Source: Papiliotrema nemorosa | Taxonomy: Eukaryota; Basidiomycota; Tremellomycetes; Tremellales; Rhynchogastremaceae | Reading direction: 5' to 3' | Length of the DNA stretch: 64,000 nt | NCBI GenBank assembly: GCA_032158125.1 | Contig: JASKOT010000015.1 | Location: 358,548-422,547, forward strand | In this document: positions 46,101 through 59,566 of the stretch, piece by piece | Numbering within the stretch: the stretch's first letter is position 1 | How the letters are laid out: the number at the start of each line of letters is the position of its first letter | Position numbers and translations under genes: made by a program | Notes under the pieces: model-generated | The model's database searches: none | The model's input: the letters and a program-made list of their open reading frames with translations, nothing else | Told to the model about the DNA's origin: nothing

Positions 46101-49100
46101 CGTTGAATTTGTCGGGTTTCTGGAAGAAGCACAAAGCTTGTTCCCGCAGTTTGAGGAAAGCTTCCGAGATCTCGATGTTTGGCAGAGCGTATATCTTGTT
46201 GAGAGCGACCGAACAGACGTCAAGCAGACCGTGTCGTCGAGCGACCTCTCCGAATCGATTGATCATCCAAGCAGTCTCGTGGTACCCCTTGTACCCATAC
46301 GTAGAAGTCTCATTCTGCGGAATGAGTGGTACGTAGACCCGGGTGACAGCCTGGAAGACGTGTTGTCGCCAGGCAAGGAGATCGCTCCAAACCATAATGT
46401 CGTCCCAGAAATTGGGCAATCGATCTCGCCAGGTCTGGAAGATTGTCTTCAGATCCTGGTTGACTCTAACCTCCAAATTGGCCTGGTTGGTCATACTCAG
46501 CGAGTCGAACACTTGAGCTGCTTCTTGCAACTCGACAGTCTGTTGGAACATCTGCAGCAACGGCAAGTGGGCCGCGGTGATCTGCGATGGTAGACTGACC
46601 CATTTTCGCAGGGTTACCTGCTGCGCCTCGTCGACTTGTCGGAGGAAGTCATTCGGGGCTTCCTTGGCTATGTGCGCCTTGAGGAGAGCAGTGAAGGCCT
46701 CAAACGTCTTACGACGAGGCGTCGGTACGTCCAACACCCGAGCGATGTTGGCGTCGATCATCTCCCGATCGGCAGATCCCCAATCGGAAAGTCTCCAAGC
46801 GCACTCGAGCAATAGATCGGCATCTTGATCCACCCGAGCGAGCTCGGTCAACGAGTCCCAGTGCTGCAGCTTCTCAGCCGCCAGAATCCAGTGGTCCTCC
46901 CAGAAGGTATACTCCTCCTCGCTGAATGGTAATAGACCGTTCCGAGCCCGTAGCTGAGCTTGCTCGTACATTTCGATGGCTTTGGGCCACATGCCGTTCT
47001 GCTCAAACGTTAGAGCCGCCGTGGTCTCTGGGAAGACGCATCGATGTCGAGCAAGACCGTAGAACATGTCATCTTCGGACAGCTCGGCGTACAGTTCGCT
47101 CAGAGCCGTGGCACAACTGTCTCGCAGACCATCATCCGGCTTGAAAGTGTCGGACAGTCGAGTAAGGATTTCGAACCCGCAATACCAAGCATTGTAGGTC
47201 TTTGCGAGGTATTTGACGAGCAAGGGAGGAAGAGTGATGACCGGTACGCAAGGCAGCACGCCATCAAGGAACGTCTGGATGACATTTGGTCGGACTTCGA
47301 TCTGCGTCGAGTGGAAATCCTTCGCCAAGAGCTTGACAATGTACCCAGTAAAGGTCGTCTGCTGTTGACGGGACAACGAGGCCCAGCACATGGGGAAGAT
47401 TGCAACCCAAAGTTGATGTGCGAGCTTGAAGTCAAAATGAATCATATTCCGGGCAGCGGATATGAGGTCACCGACTGTCATCTCCTGAGCGACCTTGAGC
47501 ATAGGATCATCATCGACGACTTGCGCGAGCTGACGTCGGTAAAGTCGTTCCGATTGATCGATTGCGCCCATGAGCAAGCTAAGAATCTGTGGGATCCAAT
47601 AGTCGTTCTCCAGCGTATCCCAATTCTGATTAGAATACAAGTATTGCAATCGATTGTCGAGTGCTCGAGGGAGAGTCTGTTCGAGCTTGTCGAGGAATTT
47701 GCCCCGTTGAACAACATTCTTGGACTTGGTTCCGAGCAAAAAGGCCGGTTCCAAGCGATGCGTCATGTCGGTTGCTCGGAGTTCGGGTACTTCATACAGC
47801 TCGTAGACGAGTTCGAGATATTTGTAAAAGAGCGACTCGTCTCGATGCTCAAAGACTGCCATCTTGAGCAAGACGACCGACTTCTCTTTGCCAAGCGAAG
47901 CAGGCTCGGGATCTTCCAAGATCCACTGCCGGATGAATTCCAGCAAGTATTTGCACAGTGTGACATTTGTCGACTTGTCAATGAGATTGCCAAGGACACC
48001 AAAAATGTGTCGCCTTTGATCCCTGAAATCGGACATGCGATCTCGTACAATATCGAGTACCGACATTATTAGCCGGTGCGCCTGATCTGGTATGCCAGCG
48101 AGGTGATTTTTGACCAAGCTGGCTAGGACCTTTAACAGTCCAGCGCCGACAGTATCCGCTTGGATGTGCTGAGCTGGTTTCGCCTTGAGCCATGTTCGGA
48201 GAAGGAACAGCGTTCCCGGTAGGTTTTGACTAGCTCGAGTTGAAGAGCTGAGTCCTTCCGAAACGGCATTTTGGACAAAGGCCAGTAGAGTCTTGCCTTC
48301 TGATTCTCCTTCTGCCGTATCGTCGTCCGGCATCTCTCTGAACATGCTCTCCGTGAGATCCTTCACGGTCTCATGCAGATCCGTGTCGTCGAACACCCAC
48401 ACCTTCTCGAGGAGCTTCATCAGCAAGCCGAGATTCGTCTTGACCCATTGCTGATCTCGGACGGCTGCTGTCGCAGCAATGACCTCGGTAGAATTGGCAA
48501 CGATATCAATAGTCTTCTCGTTGATCTCCTACATCATTAGCATCGCGGATTCTCTCGAGGCCAAGATCGGACCAACCTGAGTCATCTGACGTTGGAAGAA
48601 ACCAAGCTTGACATTGACATTTGGCAATCCCTTGGGACCCAGAATCTCCTTGAACAAATCGAGCGCTCGTTTCGTCAAACCGCCTTTACCGACAGGATCA
48701 GACGAATTGGAAACTAATCGCAAGAGATGCGCTGTGACAAGCTCTCTGACATTGCTCGGTGCAGCCCATCCGCTGCCGCTCGTGCTCGATGCCGCTGTAC
48801 CTGAACGGTCCAGCCTTTGTTTCTTCGCTGGCGAAGGCTCGGGAGTGGAATGCCTTGTTCGTCGAGCGGTCGAGGCCTCATCCACATCCATCTGCTCATC
48901 CTTTGCCGACATGCGTCTCTTCTCCCATCGGTAGATCAACTCGACAATGTCAACGGTGAGCCGCTTGAGCTCGGGCGTCGACGCATTGACGAAAGCTAAC
49001 TTGTGCAGCGAGTTCGCAACGTGCGGGACGTAGAGCTCTCGGTAGTCGTAGAACAGGTCGGGGTGGTTGACAAGCAGCTCGCAAACGGTGACGAGTTGTC

Positions 49101-52100
49101 CAGTCGCATGTCCTTCTTCGACTAAAACGCTTCGTACTCGTTGCGCCCATTCGGGTGTGACACCATTCATAGGCGGGTCTCTAACCAACAAGCAGGAAGC
49201 AAGCGTGTCGATGGCTGTCCTGTACAGCTGTCTAGACTCGTTGTCCTTCAGTCGGAGCAGACCGGTCCACGTCAGTCGGACAAACTTCTGAGGCGTATCG
49301 AAGGTCACCATGAATCGAGCAGTCAAAACGTACGCCATGAGCTTGACGGTTGGTTCGAGAAGGTTGATACCCATCCAAGCAAGCTTGAAGATCTCCTTTC
49401 TGTTGTCCGACAGCTTTGTAGGACATCGATGAACCAGGATCGTTGTCAAGGCGTATATTTCGATCAACAACGTATCTTCACGCTGTTTGGCGGTAGCTGT
49501 GATCGCAAGCGGTCTCCACATCAATTGTCCGAGTTTCTGAACCAAAGCCGACGAGATGAGCGATTCATCGTTGGTCTCTGCAAAGTATGTGCGTAGCGTC
49601 GGGTTGACGATAAGCCGCAGACCATTTGTCTTGAAAGCCCAAGTGACAGTCGAATCCTCATACAATACGAAGAACTGCTCGATGACGTCTCGCCTGTACT
49701 CCACTGATTCTGACAGGGCGACTTGCTGGTACAAGAAGAACGCAACTTGTGATCGTTCAAACGAGGCTCGGATTTCGAAAGCTTCAACGACGTGGAACAG
49801 GAGGGGAATGTGCGATTGATGCTTGAGGCTCGCCATGAGCATTTCGAGAAGCAGTGTCGACATTTGTTGATATGCGACACTTGTCATGTCTGCCTTTGAA
49901 TCACGCGAGATCTTGAGAACATGCCTCCAGCATTTGACAAGGGCCCCCAACACCGGCTCCGACCCAGACAACCATCCTGGTGAAGTCCGGTAAAGTTCCC
50001 GGATCAACTCGAGACCCGGAACGACCATATCGTGATTGTCAAAGTCCTGGAAACAGGTGGTGCAGATCTCTTCTCCTCGTTGCAGCAACGTCTTGGTCAG
50101 CTGCGGAGCGTGACCGGAGGCAATGACGTTCCGGTAGGTTCGGATAAACTTGAGGTCGGTAAGATTGTCAAAGAGCTCCTTGGCACCTTCGACATGGTAC
50201 TTGTCCAGATATTTCGCGAGATCCTCGGTAAATGGTCCCGCCGACGATTGATGCAGGGCAGCCTCCACTTCGACCACCTTTCGCGTCAGGACAGGCAAGT
50301 ATTGGACCGCAGTGGCTGGCAGCAATCGGAAGACCTTGACCAGTCGAGTCATTCTGGCAATGTCGGTATTGTCCTGCAGAGGCGAGAACGCGGCTTTCTG
50401 CAGCATCTGCTTGTCGCCTAGAGTGTCGAAATGATCCAGCAATTTTGTTCCGATCTCGACTTTGAAGTAATTGGTGAGCAGCTCGAGGAATCGCGCCAGA
50501 CCGTCGAGACCCGACACGCTCAACCGCTTGGCTTCGGCGAGATTGACCAAGATCGGTCGAAGACCAGACTGAAGCAATTCTTTGGGTAGCTTCGTTTGTG
50601 CCGTTGTCACATCCCTCAAACCCTCGTGAGCTATGTCGACGATCTCGGGATTTTGTGAATACACATGTTTGAAGTACACCTGAATGATTCTGCTTCATTA
50701 GCTCGATGAGCCCCTCAGGATGTTGCCTGAGCTTACCGGGATCGGATTGCCATCAGATTCGGCTTGTTCAGGAAATCCTGGTTGACCGTCGACCTCAGCA
50801 GGCTAAGGCAAGAGATCCGTAATGTCTTGAGCCACGTCTCCTGCTTATGCGTAGCAGGCTTGTTGATCAAGCTCGAATCCTCCACATCTGCCAATGCCAA
50901 CACTTCATGCAACAGTCGCACAAACTCCTCGGATGTCTCGATAAAGGTGGGCTTGAGCTCCAAGAGGTACGTCATGGCATCGATGTTTCCCACTTGCATG
51001 GGGAACGGCAATGCTCGTAACGGCTTCGAGTAGATGGGACCCGCGGTGAGGTCGAGTAATTTCGCTCGGGCAGCGGGCGCAACGAGATCCGGTGTGGTCT
51101 GACCGACTGTCTCTGCCAAGGTGGAAAGACAAGCCTGAGCCGCCTTTCTGGATAGTTCGTTTTGGGAGTTGAGCTCAATGACCAGTGTTTCGGTCAATTT
51201 TTGAAGCTTGCTATGGCCGTCTTCGGGACTCTGACAAGTTGTGATGATGTGCTTCATCAAGTCGAGAACCGCGTCTGACGTTTTGGGAGCGTCTTTGGGC
51301 GCATCACGCAGAGTGAACAGCAGCGCCCGGATGTATTCGATCTCTAGCTCGAGGATCAACTTGCGACTCAGTTCCACCTGGTTGACAAAGACTTCGATAG
51401 CGGCGACACCAGCCATTTTTCTTTGCCAGTCCTCTTCGTGACAGAGTTGTGCGAACCGTTGTGCGATCTGATACAGCATTCTGTCGATATTGCGGCTTTG
51501 CTCGAGCTTTCCACTCTTCTCCACAGCATGGGCGACATCCTTGAAGTCTTTGATGACCGTGGCAAGCACCTTTCGCAGTCCGTCGCGTTGGTCCAAGCTC
51601 GAAGAGGCGAGAGTCTCCACGAATGACTCTTCCAATGCAGTCGTCAATGGGAATTGTCGGCGATTCCTGCCAGATTCAGGCGTATACCTCGTATCCGTTT
51701 TCGAAGGTTCCACTCGAGACAGTTCCAGAGCGAAGGCCCTTTTGCAGAAGTCTCTGACGAATTGCAACGCCTTTTCTCCGATTTCTGGACGATCGCAGGC
51801 CAGGAATAGCCCATTCATGGTGTGAGCGAATGTCGGATTGCTTTCGGGAGTTGGCGAGTCCTGCATTGTCAGTCAAAAGCGCAAGGCAAATCTCACCTCT
51901 TGAAGCATCGAGAGAGCCGTAATGAAGAGAGTCTGCATTGCATCATCCCGATAATCGACTGCATCCGACCTGAGCGCAGCGAGGGCGGAGACCACTATGG
52001 GATTCAGGGAGAGCTCATGTGATTTTTCCTCGATAGACAACGAGGCGGACACATTGTGCGCCGGGTTGTGATACTCGAGCATGTTTTCCACCTCTTGGAA

Positions 52101-55100
52101 TCGTCTGTTTCGCCCACCAAGTTTACCGAGAATCTTGACCGCATTCGACGCGTGACTTCTGGTAGCGGGGATTGGCTTCAACAGATGATGTAGGGCAGTC
52201 ATGAGCTCCCGCAGAACTGGCCCCATGGTAGGATCGAGGAACTCGGCGGTAAGGTTGTCGATACATAGCTCGAGCGTTCGAAGACCTTGGCTAATGAGAT
52301 CCGGACCGGCTTGGAGAGCGTGCACGAGGGGCTTCATGAGATAGCTCAAATGCGGCAGCAGGTTCGTTAGTCGTACCGGAACGGTCAGAGTAAGCTCAAC
52401 GAACAAGTCTCGTTGAACATCGTCGGTCGCGTGCTGTAAGAGGTATGCCAAGGTGTCGAGCATCTCCTGGAGAATGGGCAGTACCTCTTTGTACAAAGCC
52501 TCGAAGCGACCACCACCGATGGATCTACCAGTTAGCGTATGACGGCGAAGCACTAGTAAAAACCAACCTGAACAATGCTCGCAGAATTTGATAGTAGATC
52601 ATCGGATCTTGAGCTTTCGCCGCAAATGTGAAGGATTTCATGATGAGCTTTTGAAGATGAGGCACCAAGACCACCTCGTTCGTAGCGATATACGTGTTGA
52701 TTGCCAAGAAGGACATCTTGAAGAGCCTTAATGTCAAGCTCGCTCGAGTTTTGTCGAATGAACCAACTTCCTCAAGGTGCGACATGAGGTATCGGAGCAA
52801 GATACCGACAAGCTGGTGCGATACCGATTCGTGGGTGATAAGCATTTGTAGAACAGGGAAGACTTGAGGGTTGGCCAGAGATTGCTCGAGGAAGAAGTCC
52901 ATGTGGTTTGTCCACACTTCGGAGAACACGTGAGGTTCGAAGAGGAGCAAGATCTGAGACAAGAGCTCGATGACTTCTTTGGGCTCTCGAGGATCGCGAT
53001 GACCTTCAAAGACCGCTAGGCATCGGAGAGAATACTCGAAGAACTTGCCGAGGAGTTCTCCATCGGGCTGAGGTGAGGGGTTCTCACCCTGTCGCGTGTA
53101 AGTCAAAAGGGAGCGAAAGGTGTGCAGGAGCGTCTTGAGCAGATATCGGGCCTCTGTGCGGGTCAGCGTGTGCCTCGTCCTGTTCATTCTGCCTTACCTT
53201 TCCAGAATGACTCTAGAGACTCATTGGCAAAAGCGACAGCATGTACCGGCATCGCTTGCTCGATGTCCCTCCAGCCATGGGTTTGCTTGTCCAGAGCCTC
53301 ATCTGTAGCTGCGTCCTCCATGACCACGTCTTCGCCGTTCTGAACATCCTCCTCTTTGGCCTTTCCTTTGCCCTTGTCTCTCAAACTGACGGCCTTCAAT
53401 CTGTCATGGGCGTCGACGATGGCGGTAAGCTTCTCGAGCGAGCTATAGAACATGCTTCGTGCAATACGCGTTGCTTCCACGGTGTCACCCTTGGCATAGA
53501 CGGATTCGGTGATGGTGTTTAACAGCTTGGCACACATGAGTTGGATCGAGTTTGAAAAGGTCGCGTCGTTGAGACTGCACGAAAAGACATATACGACGCG
53601 AGCGAGTTGTCGGATAGGCAAATCGTTTCTGACATGATGAATCAGATCGGCCACAACAGAGTACGCCAAAGGTCTAGCAGTCAGCCTGTATTCTGATGGC
53701 CAGAGAAGGGGCCGCCTTACCTCAATGCCTCGCGACTCGAAATGCCGGTGCCCACCAGGACTCGCTCCTCGAGCAGAGTGTCGATATAGGGGATGAAAGA
53801 AGCACGAGAATCACTCGTGAGTATATGCCTAGTTGCGACGAGCAGTTCCTACAGCTGTTAGCCGAAGATCAAGTGAGATGAAAACGGCCGAACCTTTCGC
53901 GTCCCGACATCTTCTGGCGGACAGTCTCTCAACAGCCTTACACAAGCCTGAGGAAAGACCTCCATGTACTCTTTGATATTGGTCTGCTGCTGACCTCTGA
54001 GGACGTATGCCAAGAAAGCCATAGTCTGGGATATCAGCACTCTGCCTTTCCAACGCGACAATGCTTACCTTGACTTGCGCCTTGATGAGTTCGGCATACA
54101 TGTCGCGATTGGTGATTCCGCTCGCAACACCAACAAAGGTCTCTCCCTTTGCCTCTGCTTCCTCATGTGCCAATCTCTGCGGCTCGGGCTGAATCTTGAT
54201 ACTCTCCATGACGAGGGGATAAAAGTCAAGCATAGCCGTGTTCATGACAGTTTTGTAGGTTTGGAAGATGAGGACAACGGCGATCGGGCATTCCGTGAGC
54301 ACTTTGGCAGAGTGCAGGGCCCGAGGAAGGGGAATGTGCGTTGATGAGGAAGCTTGTGGTGGAGCTGCCGGCTGCGAAGCCTCGCTCGCTGGCGTAGCCG
54401 CAACGGGGGATGGCGTTGGAGCGCCGACAGACTGCTATCAGCGGACATTAATTTTGGTATATTCAAGTTACTCACGACTGGCTTTGCGTTTGCTGGTGTG
54501 GGAGCTGGCGCCGCCGCAGGAGGAACACCTGGCGCGCCAAACTCCTTTTCGACTACAGATTTGGTGTTTGCATACATTGTCTTGACCAATTCTAAGAAAG
54601 GCTCAACGTGTGGTTCGGCTTGTTCCTACACATCAGTCCGTCGTTAACATCTTCCGAAGTCACAACGCACCTTGTGATTTCTGAATCCGTCGATCATCAC
54701 TTTAATGCACAACAAAGCGTTCTCTTCATTTTCGATCTTCAGCAACTTGATCATGAGCTCCATGACGGCGTTTTCGTGCTGTCGAAATGGCTCAGAATGC
54801 GGTAATCTCTGAACGTAGGACAGGAGGGTATGCCGAATTCGCTAGTCACCGTCAGCGGCTCATCACCCTCGCAGCAGGGCACTTACCTGATCTGGACTAT
54901 CTCTGCTGAACGTGATTGTCTTTTCATCGCCGAGTATGGTGATCAAAGCAGGGATCAAGATGCCCAGGTACTTTTCGTAGAATGCAAAATCACGCGTTGT
55001 TTCTGCCGAATCCCGTAGATCACTTGCGATCTCAAGCTTGCGCCTAGGCGCGACGCTCGGATCCAAGAGCTGAGCAGCGAGACTCTCGCAGTCGGCAGGC

Positions 55101-55270
55101 GTGGTCGGACCGGTCGAGGAATAGGATGGAGGCGGCATACTGGACATTCCTGCACCTCCGGTTGATGCTGCCGAGGCTTCCACGGACGGTGCGCCGGTAG
55201 TCAGGCCAGCTGGTGGATGTGAAGCAGCCGTAGAGGCCTTACGCGGTCTGGCGGTGCGTTGTGAGGCCAT
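43116..55270 (-). CDS. TRA1: TRA1, SAGA/NuA4 activator-binding pseudokinase
   Basis: Giant PIKK-family scaffold, over 12 kb of gene and roughly 3,600 residues, with many short introns. It recruits SAGA and NuA4 to promoters by binding activators. It starts [14 protein letters not shown] at 55270. HEAT-repeat sequence fills most of the gene; the largest exons lie near 48.6-50.7 kb and 45.5-48.5 kb. FAT-type blocks include [20 protein letters not shown], and a Gln/Ala-rich insertion ([13 protein letters not shown]) lies near 45100-45180. The PI3K-like domain has [17 protein letters not shown], but the catalytic and DFG-type loops are replaced ([18 protein letters not shown]), so it is a pseudokinase like yeast Tra1 and TRRAP. 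The FATC end reads ENFMAWY then stop at 43116. I did not define every exon. Confidence 0.95.
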
Positions 55271-55657
55271 GGTGGAGAGGGTGGATGGCGGATGGGTCGA
55301 ATTATGCGTTGCTCATGAGGAGGAATAACAGCCAGATTCGAATGGTGGGTCGAACAAGAATGAGCGTGTTGTGTAAGCGCCTTTTCGCTGCTACACTACT
55401 CCTCGGTGTCTTCTGGTCCCTGCTCTCGCCGATTTGAGCAAGGGTACGAAGCGATGTGAGGTGGATGGATTGGGTATAGAGGGTGAAGGTGAGTCGAAAT
55501 AATGGGTCAATTCACTTGAAGAGGGGGGGGGAAATCGTTGAACACTGCCAGGTCGAGAAATCCAAGCGGCGATCACCGCAAAATCATGTCAACTACCTAT
55601 CTAAAGGTCATCATTGCGGGTCGCGGCGACCATCTGGTATAGTACATGCAGTATAGT
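55271..55657. promoter_or_regulatory. TRA1 upstream region
   Basis: 387 bases between the TRA1 start and the stop of EMC2, both on the minus strand. Contains the TRA1 promoter. An eight-to-nine G run is present near 55523-55531. No gene was seen. Confidence 0.4.
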
Positions 55658-56820
55658 CTACCTGATCTGAGTATTGGAGCTGAGAATATTCCTCCTCGAT
55701 GCTATTGATGCTCCTCCAGCAGCTAATAGCCTCTCGGTGGCCAGCTCGTCTAGCTTCTTCAATTGCGCCGGTGTTGTACGTTGCTCTACCGGCACCGCGG
55801 TATCAGACTGAGGATCGGCTAAAAGTCTTCCTATCGACTATAGAGTCAGCACACTTGATACTGCACGATGAAATGACAGACGTACAAGTTTGATACCCCA
55901 CCATTCGCGACTCCTCTTCTTGCCGCCGGTAGGATCGCTAGGCTCCACTTGCATCTCGACAGCGCGCAAAAAGTACTTCAAAGCCAGCTGATAGTCACTA
56001 GACTCATGAGCCCCCACAATGCACGATACAGGTTTAGAGTGGACGCACCCGACCGTATAAGCCGTTTCTCCCGCTCGACAGACTGCTCCGCTGTCCCAAG
56101 TTTGTATGACCATGACGTGTCCCAGTGCCGTCAATGACTGTGGATACAATCCCTGGTCGGCATAGAGTTCGGCGAGAAGGGACCATCCCGCTGGATCGCT
56201 GTAGAATATGTCGAGGTAGGAGAGGAGAAGGGGGATGGCGGCGGTCGGGGTGGATAACGATAACGCAATCAAGCGTTGGTGGGCGGACTACGAATCAGCT
56301 CAGCTCCCAATTTCATCCCAGAACAAGCAGTCTCGTAGATCTAGGCTGCCAGTTAAAAAGCCGAGATCTCGCGTGGATCTGGTGGTCGATAGGGTCAAGT
56401 CACGTACAACATTCGTCTCATCTTTCACCAATAGCTCCTCGTATACCTTCTTTGCCTTGTCGACCTCGCCTTGCGCTTCCATCCTTAAACCAAGTATCAA
56501 AGCCACACGAGGAGATTTCGGAAACCTCTTCTCCAGCAGTACCAACTGTTGCTAACTCTCAGCTCGGCCTCACGGTCGTTGAAGCTTGACAAACCGTGGC
56601 GAGTTTGATCTGCCCCATATCCAGCGCTGCCACTGCCAGCTGCTCTCTTACTGCCCATTCTGATAGATGAGCCGAGCTCTGATACCAGAGTATTTCCAGA
56701 CACACCTTGTTCCCCTAGTCTCCCCGCCTTGAGCACCCTCGGAGCAATCTCGACCACTTCATCTGAATGCCTCGCCCCGACATTCCTCCACCTAGCCAGC
56801 AAGTCGAGATCCGAGGACAT
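55658..56820 (-). CDS. EMC2: ER membrane protein complex subunit 2 (TPR protein)
   Basis: Cytosolic TPR subunit of the EMC, which inserts tail-anchored and multi-span proteins into the ER. It starts MSSDLDLLARWRNVG at 56820 and stops at 55658, in about six exons. Splicing restores the EMC2 signature EWAVREQLAVAALDMGQ, then LVLLEKRFPKSPRVALILG and YEELLVKDETN. The central TPRs follow: SYLDIFYSDPAGWSLLAELY and LYPQSLTALGHVMV, and later YQLALKYFLRAVE. The C-terminus ends SSNTQIR. The direct reading of the first exon runs on past a gtgtgt donor and gives a false Gly/Ser-rich segment; the spliced form matches the family. EMC2 is head-to-head with the PFK2 gene. Confidence 0.9.
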
Positions 56821-57124
56821 GTCGGTCCCCTCCTAGCGCTTCAACGTGTGATGCGAGTGTTTTGCGACCAGGTTGATGCATGAGAACACGGGTTGATTCC
56901 ATGGCGCTGTGGTGGTGGAGGGGGGCAGACGGGGTGAGATTTGATCCCGCCATGCTGCTGCTATCCTCGCTATCCGGAGAGTGATATCCATCCCGACCCT
57001 ACCCACATAACTGGCTCTTGTCGAATCGTCCTTCATCTTCAATCTCCCACACGACCTTGCGCGAGGGGTAATCGGGCAGCCCAAACGATCGATAATTCTT
57101 TAGCCTCACAAAGCTCGCTAAGAC
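56821..57124. promoter_or_regulatory. Shared divergent promoter of EMC2 and the PFK2 gene
   Basis: 304 bases between the two start codons (56820 minus strand, 57125 plus strand). The sequence is C-rich near the plus-strand start. No clear TATA box. Confidence 0.5.
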
Positions 57125-59285
57125 ATGGCCGCACCGCTATATGTCACCCAGTCGGGTCGGCTCTGGCACGCCGGTCTCATCTTGATCGTCACGGTCGGAT
57201 TGCCAGGTCAGTCTGCATTCAGTGCAGTCAAGCTTCAATGCATGCTGATAGACCAGCTCGAGGCAAGACCCATTTGTCCCGAGCATTGGAGCGGTATCTA
57301 CGATGGCTTGGAGTCAAGACACGCGTGTACTCGTTGGGTGATTACCGACGTAAAGTGCTCGGAGGAGCAGATATGATTCCAGCCGATTATTTCCAGGAAC
57401 ATTGTGAGTCTTGTCCCGTGAGTCGCTGTGTGAGGCTCATGATAGCTCCGAGATCAGAGGCTACAAATGCACTGAGGAAACGGATAAAGGATGAGCTGGA
57501 AGATCAGATTTGGGATTTCTTCACGGTTCAAGGTGGACAAGTCGTCATTTACGACGCCAACAACTCAAACGTCAAGTCCAGACGCGAGTGTCTGGACAAG
57601 TTTGAGCCGAGAGGAGTACACGTGATCTTCATGGGTGAGTTTGTGATCAAGTTGGGCAGGAATAGGATTGATGAGTGCAGAGAGTTTGTGTGATAGGGAA
57701 GATATCATCACTGCCAACATTCGATCCGTCAAGCTGTCTTCTCCTGATGTGAGTGGCACCCAGGATTTTACTTCACAAGCTCATGTCAGTACGCTGGATG
57801 GGATGCGGACAAGGTTGTCGAGGACTACTGGTCGAGAATAAGGATTCTCGAAGGTGTCTACGAGACTGTGACTGTGGAAGAAGGGCCTTTCATCAAGGTC
57901 ATGAATGTCGGCGAACGTATCGAGGTCAACAGAATAGAAGGTGATCTCGGAGTCGCTCGGATACGGTCTGACGTCAGGTTACCTTCAAACCCGATGCTGT
58001 TTCTTCTTGATGAACATACATACTGTACCGCGTACAATCTACTTTGCCCGAGTGAGTCTTGCTTCCATACACCAAGGCAGATGATCTGATTCGTAGTCCG
58101 GCCAATCACTCATTGAACACTCGTACAAGGCCGATTCCGACTTGTCACCCGCCGGTTGGGAGTACGCCGAGAGGCTGAAAGCCGCTGTCGTCGCTAGGCG
58201 GAAAGCTCTTCGGGAAGAACGCAAGGCGAATGGAGAGGTGCTGGCTGCTGAGAACCCGCTGTTGGTTTGGACGTCAGCAAGGAGGAGGGCGTACCATACT
58301 GCTTGGCCGTTCGTGCATGCTGGATACAAGGTTGAGCAGAAGGCCATCATGTCTGAAATCAACCCGTAGGACTACTTCGCCCCTGTAGACGCTCGTACTG
58401 ACCTCGCAGGGGTGTATGGGATGGCTTGTCGTCGCAAGAGGCAATGGAGATGTACCCGGATGAGTGGGAGCGATTCTTGGTGGATCCGTATGCGCACCGA
58501 GCGCCAAGGGCCGAGTCGTATCACGATCTGAGTGGTGCGTGGCCTTGTTGACGGAGCAGCAGTTTGAGCTGATTGCTCCAGTCCGATTGGAGTCCTGCAT
58601 CTTTGAGCTGGAGCGAGTGCGAGATGATCTGCTCATCATCGGTCACGCCTCGGTCATCCGATGTTTGCTCGCGTATTTGGTCGGCTTGCCCCCCAGTGAG
58701 GTCCCAGCTGTTGAGATCGCACGAGGGGATTTGGTCGAGGTCACTCCTGCCTCGTATGGAGTCATGACACGAGCCTTCCACTTCTGGTGAGCTGGCCTGG
58801 CATTGCTTTGAATTGGGTGGATTGAGCTTATACCAAGGTCCGGTGAAGGGCGAGGCGACCACACCGGCCGCAATCTATACGAAAACTTTGCCGAGGCGAC
58901 CTCTGGCAAAGGTACCGTTCTCCCCGACAGCGGCGTCAACTTCACTAGCGATATCCAAAACATGGAAGACGAAGCAGCAGAAGAAGAGGCGAAAGACAAG
59001 CAGCTTAAAGCGGGGCTGGCGAAGAAAGCGCTGAAGAAGCGAATGGGCAGTCAAGATGGGACGACCAGCGCGCCGAGCGGTGCTCAGTTGGCCAACCCGG
59101 CTTTAGATGGATTGATCCAGTCGTCGACGAGGAGCGATGATGGGAAGGAGAATAGGAGCTCTGAAGCTGTGGGAGACGATGGAGAGGATAGAGATGTGAA
59201 CCAAAGGACGAGAGCGAGTGAGTTTCATCGATTCTGAATTGGGCCTCCCCAGACTGACAACGCAGTGAGCAATTTAAGGATCTAA
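57125..59285 (+). CDS. 6-phosphofructo-2-kinase with inactivated phosphatase domain
   Basis: Makes fructose-2,6-bisphosphate, the allosteric activator of glycolysis. Eleven exons: 57125-57206, 57257-57403, 57446-57634, 57681-57748, 57790-57940, 57978-58051, 58097-58365, 58410-58534, 58582-58786, 58838-59217 and 59266-59285, giving 569 residues. The kinase domain has P-loop GLPARGKTHLSR, VKTRVYSLGDYRR, VVIYDANN and MESLCD. Linker FIKVMNVGERIEVNRI leads to the bisphosphatase-like domain, where the catalytic RHGE is RSGQ (residues 237-240): the essential histidine is a serine. EINPGVWDGLSSQEA and the later IIGHASVIRCLLAYL remain. The yeast Pfk26 enzyme has a similar histidine loss, so this is probably kinase-only. 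The C-terminus is a charged coiled-coil-like tail. The last exon codes only a few residues. Confidence 0.92.
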
Positions 59286-59566
59286 GAATCTGTTGACGAG
59301 GATCTTAGGCGATTCTGAAGCGCCGATCGTATATTTCCCATCTTGTATGTAGATCTCAGTTGAGCCTATCAATGCAGCTACAAGATACTGCTCTTTGCTC
59401 TCAGCTACGGCCTCGATCAGTACCATGTCGATGTCGAGAATCATGTTTCATGGGATGTAACGGTCGAATGACGCGACCGAAACGAGGTGAATCTGAAACC
59501 GTCTCCGAGGTCGTCTACGAGTACTTTGATTCCCTCGATTGTTGTGTTTATCAACCACCTTAGCCC

